Below, in pieces: positions 22,619 to 36,164 of a DNA stretch of 64,000 nt. The position numbers and the translations under genes are program-made. Positions within the stretch are counted from its first letter, which is position 1. Each line of letters opens with the position of its first letter. Where the stretch lies: contig NC_063045.1 of assembly GCF_018812025.1 (NCBI RefSeq), positions 20,749,420 through 20,813,419 on the forward strand, in the 5' to 3' direction. Under the pieces are notes generated by a model. The model was not told where the DNA came from. It saw only the letters and a program-made list of their open reading frames with translations, and made no database searches. This DNA is from Megalobrama amblycephala (taxonomy: Eukaryota; Chordata; Actinopteri; Cypriniformes; Xenocyprididae).

Positions 22619-23126
22619 GCCAGGAGCAAGAGCAAGAACACCAGTTGATCTAATCTAAAGAGATCATACAAAACCCAATTCAATCCCAAAATCCACTCAG
22701 TGCAGCATAAGTGGCTTTTAATCTGATATTTAGACTAGCATCAAATTATAGCCGGGCTTCCCCTCGCATCCGACACTCAAGCAAACAATGAGTGCTCCGT
22801 GTGGAGATCATTTTCACGTTTTGTCACATTGCAACCCAAAACAGCTTGAGACTTACAGGACAAAAAGCTCTGGCACAATTCACCAGAGGAAAAGAAGCGC
22901 AGAACAATAATGGGCATCATGGAGAGAATCTAAACTCTCATTTGTTTATCATTCCTGCAAAGCAAGGGGAAGCTGTCTTTTTTTCTACAGAGAACATTTC
23001 TCTGTAATCAGCACTTTGCTGGGTGTGTCCGTCTTTCTCTCCCACCACTAATTCCATTTCTCATGCCATAGTGGGCTGACCTCAGCTCTGGAGGAAACAC
23101 TGCTGCGCTGCAGCTGATGTCTGGGA
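22619..23126 (-). other. mcoln2: Probable mcoln2 3' UTR and flank
   Basis: No coding signal. It lies immediately downstream of the mcoln2 stop. The polyadenylation site was not located. Confidence 0.5.
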
Positions 23127-23279
23127 TTATATACTGTACCTTTTGCAGCAACACAGCATAACAGATGGGTGGACGTTCTCAACTTCACCACACTCCTGCC
23201 CCTGGAGGGGGAAGCCTTCCTTCTGCTCCATCAGAAACCTCTGGAGCTCTGTCATGGGGAAGCCTGTTGTTTGGTAACC
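23127..23279 (-). CDS. mcoln2: mcoln2 last coding exon (C-terminal tail)
   Basis: The acceptor TTTTGCCTAG is followed by [15 protein letters not shown], matching the GFPxTxLxxF tail of mucolipins, and the exon ends [10 protein letters not shown] and a stop at 23127. The CCC cluster corresponds to the palmitoylated cysteines of the family. No long open reading frame marks it; it was found by continuing the exon phases. Confidence 0.92.
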   Translation of the reverse strand, partial: GYQTTGFPMTELQRFLMEQKEGFPLQGQECGEVENVHPSVMLCCCKRYSI

Positions 23280-24576
23280 CTAGGCAAAATGGAGAAGCTG
23301 ATATGAAGCACTACAAACAAGTATAGCATGGCTTTGTTTGTTGATTTTTACTGTGTGTAATGCAGTACAGAGAAACGTGTAAATAATTTATGAATATATA
23401 TTCAATTAAAGGAAAGTTTATCGAGAAAAGTAAATGCCACTATTTACTCACTCTGATGTTGTTCTGTATTTATTTATTTATTGGTGAAAAACTAAACTTA
23501 AAATTCTGGTGGTATAAAAGCAAAACAAAAGCAAAGCAAAACAAAAAAGCAATCCAAAACCAAAGCAAACAAAACCAAACATCAAAAAGCTAAAAGAAAA
23601 CAAATTTTCTGTCCTTATATGGAGAAACTAGGACGTTTGGTCTAAGATCTGTTTACTTTTTTTGTTCTCATACAAAAAAAGAGGTTGGAAAGATATGACT
23701 AAATGATGACAGTTTCCATTTTTTGTGTGAAGAGAATAACCTGAGATTTTTAAAAACTCACAGACAGTAATTTGATAATCACTAATAAGGCCTCTTCAAC
23801 ATCTAAAATAAATAAACTAATAAATAAATATAAATATTTTAATGTATAAAGTGCTTAATATAAGCCTTTAATATAATATGCTAATTTATTAAATTAATAA
23901 AATACTGTATATTACAATATTAATATATCACTAATAAGGCCTCTTCCTTCAACCACTAAATTCAACAATAAAAATAATTAATGTTGTGTCCCAAATTATG
24001 CACTATACACTATGTACTTATGTACTAGTGAATGAATTTAATAAAGTTATTCTGTCATTCAACGTCAGAGTTTGATAGCCCCTCCCCCTCCGCTACTCAA
24101 CACTTTGTTTTTCGGTTAATTAAGTGCATCATTAGGGTAATTAAAACTCAGTTTTTCCTTTTGGAATTTTCATTGTGAATATGTATGTGAATTGGAACGC
24201 ATGTTAAATTTATTTAGTATAATCATCATTACCTTGATGGTCTCGTAAGCATCTGTGATGAGGGCGATGAAGAGACTGAGCACCATGTAGATGAAGAGGG
24301 AGATGAACGAGTAGAGATAGGCTCGGCTGAACAGCCACACCATTGTGTTCTTTTGCTCAAAGTCCGCAAACGTAGGGAACATGTCGTCCCCGTTGACTAG
24401 GGAGAAGAGGCACTCTGCCACACGACTCAGACCTTCAAACTGACCCACATATGAAGAGATGGGAGATGCAAGGGAGAAGACAATTGGAGGAAATGTGCAT
24501 GAGATCAGTGCGAAATACTGACAGGTGGCAGTAGACAAAAATACATAAATTAATTTATTCATGAAAAATATGATAT

Positions 24577-24662
<86 letters not shown>

Positions 24663-27600
24663 ACACACACACAAACTTTATTATATTATATATTAGAAAT
24701 AATGAATTAAATATTTTAAAAAAATATTACTACACACAGTATTACTACACACACAAAAAACTTTATAAGTCCTATTATTATATTATATTATATATAAGTT
24801 GGCATATACTGATCATCAGACTACACATTTCAAATGACATTTTATGAATTAACAATTTTATAATTTTAAACAATTTATATTATTACATAAAATATATAAA
24901 TATTTTATAATAAATATATAAATTATGTAATAGATTAAATAATATAATAGTAGTTATAAACATTTTATAATAAATATTGCTACATACACACACTTACATA
25001 CATATTTACACACATAATCTAAACTGTTTTTTATCTATTGTATATTATATTATAATTAATAAAAAAGGTGGCTCTATATAAATATATGTTAACATTTACT
25101 GCCATCTACTGTTCATAAGAAATGGAATCAAGGAAACGATTTAATTGAATTCATTAATTAAAATGTAATTAAAATTAATGAATGAATGAATTAAAATGGT
25201 AATTATATATATATAAACATAAGTACATATATTTTATCACTTCTATTATATTAATTAATTTATTATATTAGTTTATTTATTATATTAGTATTATATATTT
25301 AATACATTTGTATATTATTTATTAAATAGATTGCCCCTTAAAACATATAAGCCCACATGTACTGCCATCTACTGTTCATAAGAAAGACTACAAATCTCAA
25401 ATCATTGCACAGTACATCCATATTTCACCAGTATACAAGTCAAACTACAAGCAATTACAGAATGAGTATTTTAATCTATTTATTTATTTTATTAATTTAT
25501 TGACTTTCTGTTGGTACCTTCTCATGGTAAGGTCCGAGAACAATCCATCCACAGAAGGTGTAGCCTAGATAGATCATGCCTGCACAGCAGCAGAAGCGCA
25601 AGACCTTTGGTAAAGCTGCTCGCATAGTGAGGATAAGCACCTGTGTTGTCACAAAAATAAAATAAAATAAACTATGGCCTTAATAAATTATTGGTCTTAA
25701 GCAATCAGCACTGTTACATAACTTGTGGTCAATAAAACACACGCACTTACCCTTGGCAACCTTGATATTATATTTACAGAAGTGTTGTTAATGATTTTGA
25801 CTTACATTATATTTTTCGAAGTATCCAAGATACCTTATGACGCCCACCCAGACCATTAGAGTAGATGTTCCCAGGAAGATACTGCAGACATCATAGTTGG
25901 TCAGACTCTGGAAGGGAAAATGAACGGGGATGACTTTATTAGCGTTGTAAACGTAGGCCAAACTTGCTCTTCCATGCAAAGTAAACATTACATAAAAATA
26001 GTTTAATTGCCATGCCTTAAATCACTCTACTACAGCACAGACACAAAGTCCATAGACTACTAAGTGTGTGTGTTTCTCAAGAACTTTTTTTTCAAGTTTC
26101 CAACTAACTAAGAAACAGAAATAAAATTACTTTAATTATGAAAATTAAGCAAATACCACCCCTCCCCCCAAATTTAAATTACCTTACAATATAAATAATT
26201 TAAAATAAATAAATAAAACCAAAATAAATAAAAAAAATACTAATATTTCACACCAAAAAAAAATCAAATGATTATGAAAATTAAACATTTCCCATCCAAA
26301 TGTACTTTGCAAAAATCATTTTAAATAAATAAAATAAAACTAATATAAAACATAACATTTTAAAGTGTTTTTTAAAGTTTTTTTTTTTATTTCCAGCTAA
26401 CAAATCTCAAATCAAATAATTTTCATGAAAATTAAGCACATTTTCTTTCCAAATTTAAATTAGCTTCCCAAAACAATCTAAATAAATAAACCATTTAAAA
26501 TGAATGGATGAAAATATAAATGACCAAAAATTGAAATAAATAAATATAAAATACTAATATTTCACCCCAAAAACAATTTCCCCTCCAAATGTAAATGGCT
26601 TTACAAAAATAATTTTAAATAAAATTAAGTACTGTATTAAGTAATGACAACCCTCATTATAATGAGAATTACAAAAGTTTCTTGGAGGGTAAATGCACAC
26701 AAAGACAAACTCATAACATCTGTTACAATCAGCATTTTTTTGGAGGAAATGCAATATTTTTTGCAACATTTCAGATTGGTGATCTTTTTCGGCAAAAAAA
26801 AAAAAAAAAAAAAAAAAAACGTTTTCTTAAAACAAAAAGCACCTTAGCCTGTATTTCCATTTTTAGTATGGATCCAATGATGGCCAAAACATCACTGATA
26901 ATAACCAAGATGTACCAGCCGTTTAAGAACTCCCTCTGGTCATCTTCACACACTTTATGATTATAATTCTCAAGACAGAAGCTAGAAAACCGCTGCAGAG
27001 AGAGAGGAAGTGACACATGAAGGAAACACTGACAGGGCACAAAAATATCAGAACGGCATGAGTTCACATTGAGTCACTATGACAGAACATCAAAAATAAC
27101 TATAAAAATGTTGATGTATCGGTATTCAGTAATATACAGATTTACAAGCAGGTTTACCTGAAGTAACTTTACAGCAAGTATAATGGAACGTGTGCAGAGC
27201 ACTGCAGAGATCAAACAGACCGCAATAACAAAGCCATCAAAGATCAGGAGGTAGTGTGTGTTCTTCTGAGCTGAAAAAGACAATAGCAAACCATCTGAAG
27301 TCCACATGCCTTTCATAACCTTAAAGACTTGTTACAATTAATTATTGACCATAAGCATTCAATGTAGTTGATGATTTTTCACATACCAGTTCCTGAAATA
27401 TTCCAGTTTTTGCACACACTACTAACATCATCAAAATCAAGAGTCAGTTTCACCTTCCCGCTATGGCAACTGTTATCAAAGACAATCTGCAAAGAATCCA
27501 AATGAATTTAATCAGTAATACAATATAAAATAAATAATATTTTTTATAGATGACCTATTATGCCCTTTTACAAAGTCTTGATTTTGTTTTTGGGGTCTAC

Positions 27601-30600
27601 TAGAATAGGTTTTCATCCTTGAATGTTCCAAAAACACTTTTTTTTTACATATTTGACATTGTTGCAGCACCTTTTTTCCCAGTCTATCAGTAACACTCTC
27701 TTTAGTTCAGGTTTCTATGAAGCTCCTCCTTCTAAAAAAGCGCAATGTGCTCTGATTGGCCGGCTGCAACAGTGTGTTGTGATTGGTCAAACAGCAACAT
27801 TACACACTAAAGAAAGATGAAAACGTTAAAAAAAAAGCATAATAGGTCCTTTTTAAGATCCCAGAATGGACCTTACCTTCACAAAAAACGTGTAACAGTC
27901 AGGCAGCTCATGCGAACGAACAGTTTGCAAATTGATTCCTTTGAGCGCAAAAGTGATCTCAATATCAACAAGCCTGTATTTCAAACAAAACCATGAGCCA
28001 TTGAAACATTACGTGAGAAATTGTTTAAATGTTTTGATTGTACAATTTAGGTTTACCAACCTATAAAAGTCCAACTCAAAAAATGAAGCGTTGTTCATTC
28101 TCCATGTTGTAGCAGACTCTGGATCAAGAGCCAAGCAAACTGGAAAAGACAAAAATGTACGGTTTAGGTGCAAAAATATGATTTATAGTCTACTATATTT
28201 TTACATTTTTCTGTAAAATGTGCAACCTGTTTCAAGCTGGGCGTCAATATCGTAGGATTCCCTAAGCAGTTCCACGCTGCCTCTCGTGTAGCTCTTCTTA
28301 CAGATAGTCATGGGCAGAAATGTATCATTTTCCTCAGCATAACTAACAGGTCCTACAGAAAGGTTTCGTAACTGGGAATACTGTTGAAGACAGATAAAGG
28401 TTATATTGAGTAAATTTTATCTTTAGATTATTACATCCAAACCACTAGGTGTCAGTATAATACTGCACTCACACCATGTCGTAACTGACTGTTCACAAAG
28501 ACCCGCCCCCTTTAGTTACTGTTGCTAAGTCCAACAAGCCGTGCCGCACTAACACCACACATCATGTTCTCACGCAGTGAAAAATTCATTGCGGAGCAAA
28601 GAGGACATTGACAACACGTCGACAGACAAGACAGGACAGGTTACTTTTGATATGAAACAAAGTCTCAAATTTCAAATTTTGTAATTTTTAAGGAAATTTA
28701 ATCAATAAATACCATTTTGTGGCTCTTTAATGTGTTGTGACAGATTGCTGCAGTCCCTCAGTTCAAGCGGCTTGTGAACCGATAATCTCTTCCTACTAGT
28801 TCATTTATAGCATCAAATAAACATGAATGAACATCAGAAGGAATGTTGTTTCAACCACGGAAATATGTCAGTACACACCATTTTTCAAGTTCAAGTTCAA
28901 GTTCACAGAGGTTAATCTACTAACTCCCCTGACTGCTTTATAGGACAAAATGGTGAATTCAGCATTATGATTGGTTAGATCGCCTGTCAATCAAACTCCC
29001 TGTGAAGGGTCAATTACTATAACAACGTGTGAAGTTCTACTCAGGGGCGCGTTTCCCGAAGCAAACTATGGTCGCAAGTTCCGTCGTTACCATTAGAGTT
29101 CAATGGGACTTATGACCATGGTTCACCAACGCTTTCGGGAAACGCACCCCAGAGCGGTTCATGCCAAAGCCAATTGAAGGCAAGCCTGCAACCTTAGCTG
29201 AAAAAAGTGTAACGCCTGTTAATGCTAACAGGTAAGGAGACAAGAGGCCGTTTTTTTGAATGGATGTCAATGGAGGAGAGGCTTTATTATGCTGAATAAC
29301 CCGTTTTTGTGAGGCAATAGCTTATCATTTAATGAATCGACAGACTGTTCGCTAATCTTCAACATGTTTGCTCTTAAACTTTCATTTTGAATTGAACTAT
29401 TTTCAGAGTTTACACAGAAAAAAATGCTGTTATTAGAGAAGTCGCGGAAAATTGCAAGACAGGTATGATTCAGTTTACGGCACTTATCATTCATTTCTAT
29501 GGTATCCACAAACAGTGACTGACTGTCGCACAACTCTGAACGAAATTCAATAACGTCAAGTTTGTTATTTGATTGGTTATCAAGGCACACGTGATCCATG
29601 TCCAAGCTGTTATGCTTTCTCCAATTGTAGAGCCACAGACCCTCATATCTCCCAATTATAAGGCCAGCATTGATGCGTCCGAAATCAAATACTTCTCTAC
29701 TGTATAGTACACGAAAAACAGTATGCGAACAGAGTAGTATGTCCGAATTCATAGTATTCGAAAAACAGTAGGTGAAAAGTACCTGGATGAATTACTACTT
29801 CCGGCGAGATTCTGAAGTGTGCATACAATAGACACTTTACTATCCCATGAGGCCACGGGAGAGGATTTGTGAATGGAGTTGAAGGGACATAACTGACGCT
29901 GGTAGGTCATGTGATAGTAAAAACATAGCGGATGTAGTACGTCTGAATTCATTCATGCATTCAAACTATATAGAACATACTTTTTCAATGGTCGTGAAGC
30001 AAATTTAAATTCAAATGTAGTACCTACTCAACAGTACGCGATTTCGGACGCAGCCCATCTCTGGTTGACGTCCTCGGAAATGTGCGTTTCTATAGCAACA
30101 CTATCATCACTAAAATGAATCTGTACCTTGTGGCACAGCGGTCACATGGTACAAGTCAGAGCACTCAGAAAATTCAGAGTTTACAAGTTGTAATTACAAG
30201 TTTTACAAGGACATGAAAGCTTTTTACAAGTCGGAATTTGGTAATTACGGTAATTCTGACATGGCGTAAACGCACCTTAAAAGGATAGTTCGCCCAAAAA
30301 TGAAAATTTTACTGTTTGGTTAATGTCATTCTTCGAAATATCTTCTTTTGTTGTTCAGCAGAAGACCAACTTGTGGGTGATTAAATAATCTTTGGGTGAA
30401 CTATTAAACCCTTTAAGACAAAGAAAACTGACCAGCGCAACAAACACAATTGCATTTTACAATGCAAATAAAGTGATGGAAAGAAAAAACAAACATGGAG
30501 AAAAAAGCAAGATGGATGAAAAGCAAATACAAACCTGATCTACGACATAGTATAAACTATCATACACATTCTGTTTGGTGTAGACAGCAATACTGTAGTC

Positions 30601-32322
30601 ATCCTCATCCACACCACTGTAGCCCCTAAGAAACAAATTCTTAAAGGCCATCAGGTTCTCCTCCTTGTAGGACACCACAAGCTGGTTATTCAGTCCAAAC
30701 AGTATGAGCTTTGAAATAAACAGAGGAGGAGATGTTTTCACTCTGGCTGGTGGAACATTATGGGCTTCTTTTAGGAAATTATTTTAAGACAACTTATTAT
30801 ATTTAGTCACATAATAACAAATCCTTCAAAGTTTCAGAGAATGTTTACAGTTAAAGCTGAAGTGTGTAATTTCTGCACCCCTAGCTTCACCAAATGGAAT
30901 TGCAAAAATAGTGACAGTTTTCAAACAGGTTCCTGACCACTCCCCCTGCCCTCCATTAGTCGAAGAAACAGATAGCCACACCCCCAATTGGTACAATTGG
31001 TTGAGCCACTGTTGCTGTGCTTGACTGGGGTCCCAAAAGCATAGTTAGCCAACTATGGTCACAAGTTCATTGATTTCTGTTGGTAACAACAGAAGTTGCG
31101 ACTAGTTGGTTTTGGGAAACGCACCCCTGGTTGGGATTCGCAAACAAACTGAAATGTGTTTTGAGTTGAATTAGGTTTGTCTCAGCATATCAAACTGGTA
31201 TACAAAAGTATTTTGTGAAAAAAGAACACACAATTACACATTTCAGCTTTAAGCAAGCAAGTAATTACCCTATAAATACCTGGAGTGTAATCATGAATAT
31301 TTTTAAAATTTGCACTGCTAGTTTCCATGGTAACTGTCGCCGTGTTCTGTACTTCTCACAAGGGCTCATGAAGTAAAACCTCAGGTCATCTCTCAGTATC
31401 TCCTCTGTCATGGGATCGGTCGACATGGATGTAGAGACGCTATATTAAAATATACAATATTTATCTGATTGAAGCTAAATTCTGCAGAAAACTTTTTTTT
31501 TTTTACATTTATGAAATAGATAAGTAGGTTAAGGAAAAGCAGCTAACAAGATCATGGTTATTTAGTAGGTTTTAATTATTCAATATTATTCTGAAATGTA
31601 AAATAGTAAAAATAAAAAATGAGATGTGTCCAAACATGTATACTGTTATACAATGTTATATTCAAAAAATATGATAAATATAATAATAATAATATTCATA
31701 AGTTAAGTTATATACACTTCTTATTCAGATGTGTGGATATCATTCCTCATGGATATACAGTTTGATAAGTGTGATTTGTGATGTTGCAAAAAAAAAAAAA
31801 AAAAAAAAAATTGAGCACAAAGAGATGATAAATCAACTTTGTGACACATTACACATGTGACAGACTTCTGTTTAGGATGAGGAAGATGAAAGGGGCCAAT
31901 GAACAAAAAACGGAAAGAGAGGGGAAAAGAATTGCTCAATATACGTTTCTTAAATTTTAACTGCGCCTTTATAAATAATTGCAAAAACACTACCAAAGCA
32001 AGGGTTCAAGTCCAAGGCTCTGTTTGTCTGCTCAGCAGCACTGACAGTGAAGTTACTGACATAGTGTATTGACTTTAAAAGTAAAACACAAGAAAGTTTG
32101 CTTTTAAATAATTTCTTTGCAAAAACAGTCAGAACATTCAAATTCTGCGGTGTCATGTATTTTATTACACCTATATTAAAACAAAGCGACTTTTGAATTT
32201 AAAGCGTTTTTTTTTTCTTTATGCAAAATAATTCAAGATAAGGATTTCAATAAACCCTTTTGTCAAACTTACCTTGACATGTCAACCCTGACGCCTTGGC
32301 AGTACCTATCAGACATTTCCAT
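23127..32322 (-). CDS. mcoln2: Mucolipin-2 (TRPML2), endolysosomal cation channel
   Basis: Six-pass TRP channel of endosomes and lysosomes, gated by PI(3,5)P2 and conducting Ca2+ and other cations. Thirteen coding exons were joined by GT-AG sites with matching phases: 32322-32273, 31439-31280, 30708-30535, 28380-28227, 28139-28061, 27973-27877, 27486-27387, 27270-27158, 26992-26843, 25907-25806, 25640-25518, 24439-24233, 23279-23127. They total 1662 nt, 553 aa (human MCOLN2 566). [11 protein letters not shown], the luminal [10 protein letters not shown] and VKNGDD-type pore favour paralogue 2 over 1 or 3. The order is cytosolic N-terminus, TM1, large luminal domain (about 90-275), TM2-TM6 and a short Cys-rich tail. 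No break was found, so the gene looks functional. Introns carry several MITEs and a (TA)n tract. Confidence 0.95.
24233..24439 (-). CDS. mcoln2: mcoln2 exon 12 (pore loop and TM6)
   Basis: Encodes the selectivity filter NGDDMFPTF (about residues 450-458) between pore helices, followed by TM6 [20 protein letters not shown] and AYETIK. The filter keeps the NGDD of functional TRPMLs; the Pro after MF, where human has Ala, is a local difference. Confidence 0.96.
24580..24654. repeat. (TA)n microsatellite
   Basis: A pure TA run of about 37 copies followed by CACACA, in the mcoln2 intron between exons 11 and 12. It creates spurious Tyr-Ile reading frames on both strands. Confidence 0.97.
25518..25907 (-). 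CDS. mcoln2: mcoln2 exons 10-11 (TM4 and TM5)
   Basis: Exon 10 (25907-25806) gives [20 protein letters not shown] and the end of TM4. Exon 11 (25640-25518) gives [21 protein letters not shown]5 and [11 protein letters not shown] leading into the pore. Both are whole-codon exons. Confidence 0.94.
26137..26630. repeat. Diverged local repeat in mcoln2 intron 9
   Basis: ATGAAAATTAA(G/A)CA, CCAAATTTAAATTA-type and TAAATAAATAAAA blocks recur about four times over 500 bp with strong drift. It looks like an old AT-rich minisatellite. Confidence 0.55.
26843..27270 (-). CDS. mcoln2: mcoln2 exons 8-9 (TM2 and TM3)
   Basis: Exon 8 (27270-27158) encodes [20 protein letters not shown], the start of TM2, through [13 protein letters not shown]. 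Exon 9 (26992-26843) encodes [20 protein letters not shown] (TM3) and KMEIQAK. Both end in frame with consensus donors. Confidence 0.94.
27387..28380 (-). CDS. mcoln2: mcoln2 exons 4-7 (luminal/extracytosolic domain)
   Basis: Exons 28380-28227, 28139-28061, 27973-27877 and 27486-27387 cover residues 129-271. Landmarks are [24 protein letters not shown] and [14 protein letters not shown], the last two being strongly conserved mucolipin segments. Paired cysteines in DCY and SVCKNW fit the family disulphides. A MITE (27552-27848) sits between exons 6 and 7. Confidence 0.93.
27552..27848. mobile_element. 297-bp MITE (GACCTATTATGC ends) in mcoln2 intron
   Basis: GACCTATTATGC at the left and GCATAATAGGTC at the right are inverted. 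The interior has no transposase frame. Confidence 0.85.
29044..29150. mobile_element. 107-bp MITE (GCGTTTCCCGAAGC ends), intact
   Basis: GGGGCGCGTTTCCCGAAGC at the left pairs with GCTTTCGGGAAACGCACCCC at the right. It is a short palindromic element in the large mcoln2 intron between exons 3 and 4. Confidence 0.9.
29690..30060. mobile_element. Cyprinid repeat (AGTATGTCCGAATTC type)
   Basis: Contains ACAGTATGCGAACAGAGTAG, the AGTATGTCCGAATTC motif and an end reading TACGCGATTTCGGACGCAGCC. Exact boundaries are uncertain. It lies in the mcoln2 intron. Confidence 0.5.
30535..30708 (-). CDS. mcoln2: mcoln2 exon 3 (end of TM1, start of luminal domain)
   Basis: A 58-codon, phase-0 exon, residues 71-128, starting [18 protein letters not shown] and containing [15 protein letters not shown]. 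The acidic luminal segment is characteristic of mucolipin 2. Confidence 0.95.
31027..31128. mobile_element. Second, decayed copy of the GCGTTTCCC MITE
   Basis: GGGGTCCCAAAAGCATAGTT at the left and TTTTGGGAAACGCACCCC at the right, with the ACTATGGTCACAAGTTC interior shared with 29044-29150. The left end has lost the GCGTTT. Confidence 0.8.
31280..32322 (-). CDS. mcoln2: mcoln2 exons 1-2 (cytosolic N-terminus into TM1)
   Basis: Exon 1 (32322-32273) encodes [16 protein letters not shown] and ends in phase 2 at AG|GTAAGT; a second in-frame Met at residue 3 is the alternative start. Exon 2 (31439-31280) encodes residues 17-70 with the basic [13 protein letters not shown] stretch, which in TRPMLs contributes to phosphoinositide binding, then the start of TM1 ([14 protein letters not shown]). 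Confidence 0.9.
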
Positions 32323-32480
32323 GCCACCTGTTATCAAAACGCGTTTCCCAACCACAAGCGCTCCTTGATCACTAAATTACTAAATAACCTCGCGTTTGAC
32401 GTCAGAGCTGTTACACGTTCAACAGCGGCCGTCGACCAATCACGAGCGAGGAGGTTTCCCGATGGGCGTGACCTTATTGT
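32323..32480 (-). promoter_or_regulatory. mcoln2: Probable mcoln2 promoter and 5' UTR
   Basis: CpG-containing segment directly upstream of the ATG, with an inverted CCAAT box (GACCAATCAC at 32434-32443 on the plus strand) about 115 bp from the start codon. The transcription start was not determined. Confidence 0.4.
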
Positions 32481-32844
32481 ACCAAATAGAACGTTCTTTC
32501 AGTTGCTAACTGACATGTGGAACGTCACAAAGCTTCGATTGAGAACCTTCGGAGTCTCAATTTAAAACACAAACAGACCATACGCTTCGGCAAATATTAA
32601 GTGAAAAACATGTCCTTTTTACCAGTGTTTTTCCAAGCTGGAGCATTATGTCCGAGGTCATCTTAAAGGTGCATTCAGTAAAAAACACAAAGAAACAAAT
32701 AACATTTGAGAAATATAACAGTTGATGAAGACTCGAGACTTACTAGTCTTCGAGAAAAAGTTTTATTCTACACGGAGCGGGTCGCCCTCATATGGGTGCC
32801 ACCATTTTGAGATTGCATGACCAGCTGTCATCCAATTCGCATAT

Positions 32845-32885
<41 letters not shown>

Positions 32886-34029
32886 ACAGTGCTTTCACAG
32901 TGCTCAGGGCACTTTAAAGCATAATCATAAAAGTTCATGTAAATAAAACAAGCAAACCAAGCAATATAATAATACATTACTGACACTACATAATAATGGA
33001 GCCTGAGTCAACATCATTAAATAAGTATAAAGTGTTCATTCTCTGCTGGAGGTGATGAAAGAAATCTTAACAGCTGAAACCACCTACAAGGAGCAAAAAC
33101 TCATTGAGATTTTGAATGTTCATCATCCAAGAATGTTCATTATGAATGTGTGTGATGGATGAGATGGAGAACAACAGTAAAAAAAAAAAAAAAAAAAAAA
33201 AAAATGTTTTAGTGTGAAGCAGCAGCAGATAGTGAACATTTCATACATTCGGGGCAGTAGATGTCAGTATAACGTCCAAATCCAGTGATTCAATTGGAAC
33301 AAATAAAAGGCAGCTTATTTATTATAATAAAAAACTACACCATTTACATCCATTGTCCCAGAATTTAATAAAAAAATAAAAAATAAAAATAAAAAAGACG
33401 CAAAAAACAACTTTGATACAAAAGCAGTTATGTGAATTTTATTGCCCTGATTCTTGGACTGGTTTCCTAAAGCTTGAATAAACTTCCTCTCCAGCTGCAA
33501 CATCTGCTGATGCCCCCTGCACAAACAAAACCAACAATATCTGGTCAAAATTATGCATGAACAACATACACATTACATATATAGTGGACTGTATGAGTGT
33601 TTAGTAGTGATATATGGCATATTACGTATATGATATGTTGTGTATCCTATGTAATTGCTTCAGGTTTGATGGGATATGTAAGCACAATGTAATATTGCAC
33701 ATGCACTATTGACTGTACATAGAAGAACAAAAACACACAAATACAACACAATCACAAGCAATTCAATATAACAAATTATTATAACCAAATAAACAATCAT
33801 TTAATCAAAGAATCATAATTTCAGCTGTAATGACAGACATACAATGATAAACTTGCGAAACGTAACCTGCAGCTTGAGGTCATTTCGAGCAGCCCATATC
33901 CTTTTAGTGCACATTAAGTGCTGCAGTGTTTGAATTAAAGGAACACAAAAATAATTTAATAAAAATGTAAGACATGTTTATAACATTTGTGTGTGTATAT
34001 CTATATCTATATATATATATATATATATA
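32481..34029. other. Intergenic, microsatellites, no gene
   Basis: Holds a (TAA)n tract at 32848-32884 and a poly-A run near 33180-33204. No conserved exon is visible. Confidence 0.6.
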
Positions 34030-34416
34030 TATCAAAAGTTTGGAACCACTAAGATTTTTAATGTTTTTAAAAGAAGGTTCGTCTTCTCACCAAGGCTACA
34101 TTTACAGTAAAAAACAGTAATATTGTGAAATATTATTACAATTTAAAATAACTGTGTACTATTTAAATATATTTGACAAAGTAATTTATTCCTGTGATGC
34201 AAAGCTGAATTTTCAGCATCGTTACTCCAGTCTTCAGTGTCACATGATCCTTCAGAAATCATTCTAATATGCTGATTTGCTGCTCAATAAACATTTATGA
34301 TTATTTTCAATGTTGAAAACAGTTGTGTACTTTTTTTTTTTCAGGATTCCTTGATGAATAGAAAGTTCAAAAGAACAGCATTTATCTGAAATACAAAGCT
34401 TCTGTAGCATTATACA
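34030..34416 (-). mobile_element. CACATGATCCTTCAGAAATC MITE, minus orientation, truncated
   Basis: Begins with an inverted terminal repeat (CAAAAGTTTGGAACCACTAA) and runs through CACATGATCCTTCAGAAATC to a broken end abutting the next copy. Confidence 0.85.
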
Positions 34417-35067
<651 letters not shown>

Positions 35068-35085
35068 CATTACATTACATTACCA

Positions 35086-36156
35086 CACTATATGGAGAAA
35101 AGTTAAGGAACACCTGACCAATTACATCAACAGGTACTGTAATGACATTTCATTCTAAATACACAAAAATTAAAATGGAGTTGGTCCCCTCCTTTCTAGC
35201 TATAATAGTTTCCACTCCAGTTTATCCCAAAGGTGTTCAATGGTAGCCTGACTTCATCATACTCATATTCTACTCATATTCTTTTGGATCTTCCCGTCCA
35301 AAAAATGTTGTGGGTGGGGTTCGGGCTGGCACCCAGGCTAGTTCAATGGGGTTGAGATCAAGGCTCTGTGCAGGCCAATCAAGTTCTTCCACACTAAATT
35401 CATGCAACCATGTCTTTATGAACCTTGCTTTATGCACTGGGGCACAGTCATGCTGGAATAGAAAAGAGCCTTTCCCAAACTGTTCCCACAAAGTTAAAAG
35501 CAGAGCATTATCCAAAATGTCATGATACTCTGAAGGCCTAGCCCAACCCCTGAAAAACAGCCACATACTGTACCATTATCCCTCCTCCACCAAACTTTAC
35601 AGTTGGAACAACGCAGTCAGGCAGGTAACGTTCTCCTGGCATTCGTCAAACCGAGACTCACCAATCAGACTGTGTGGTTTGCATTTAGCTGCTTAGCCAT
35701 GAAAACCCATTCCATGGAGCTCCCGCCACACAGTTTTTGTGCCGATATTAATGCCAGTGGAAGTTTGGAACTCTTCAGTCATGGAATGAGCAGAACGCTG
35801 GTGACCTTTAAGCACCAAGCACCTCAGCACTCTGTGACTGGTTCGCTCTGTGACTTTGTCATCTTGAGTGTCATGGCTGAGCTGCTGCTTGTTCCTAAAT
35901 GCTTTCACTTTCCAATAATACCACTTACTGTTGACTATGGAAGATCTAACAGGGATGAAATGTCTCAAACTGACTTATTAAAGGTGGCATCCTATCATAG
36001 TACCATGCTTGAATTCACTGAGCTCTTCAGAACGGCTCACTTTTTCACAAATGTTTGGCTAGGTGCTTGATTTTATAAACCTGTAGCAATGAGTCTGAAT
36101 GAAACATCTGAATTCAATAATTAAGAGGTGTGTCCCAATACTTTTGTCCATATAGT
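35086..36156 (-). pseudogene. Tc1-like transposon with broken transposase
   Basis: Terminal inverted repeats CACTATATGGAGAAAAGTTA and CTTTTGTCCATATAGT flank the element. On the minus strand two out-of-frame pieces of a Tc1 transposase survive: an N-terminal DNA-binding part (35968-35693, with LHGMGFHG) and the C-terminal DDE part (35566-35330, with FLFQHDCAPVHKAR and LDWPAQSLDLNPIE). They are separated by frameshifts and stops, so the enzyme is dead. Confidence 0.92.
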
Positions 36157-36164
36157 ATATATAA

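Noticed and set aside
24578..24670. Tyr-Ile repeats fused to a channel-like frame
   Set aside because: The repeat is intronic (TA)n; only 24233-24439 is mcoln2 exon 12.
29267..29752. 161-codon open frame on the minus strand
   Set aside because: Lies within an mcoln2 intron and overlaps a dispersed repeat; no recognisable domain or splice context.
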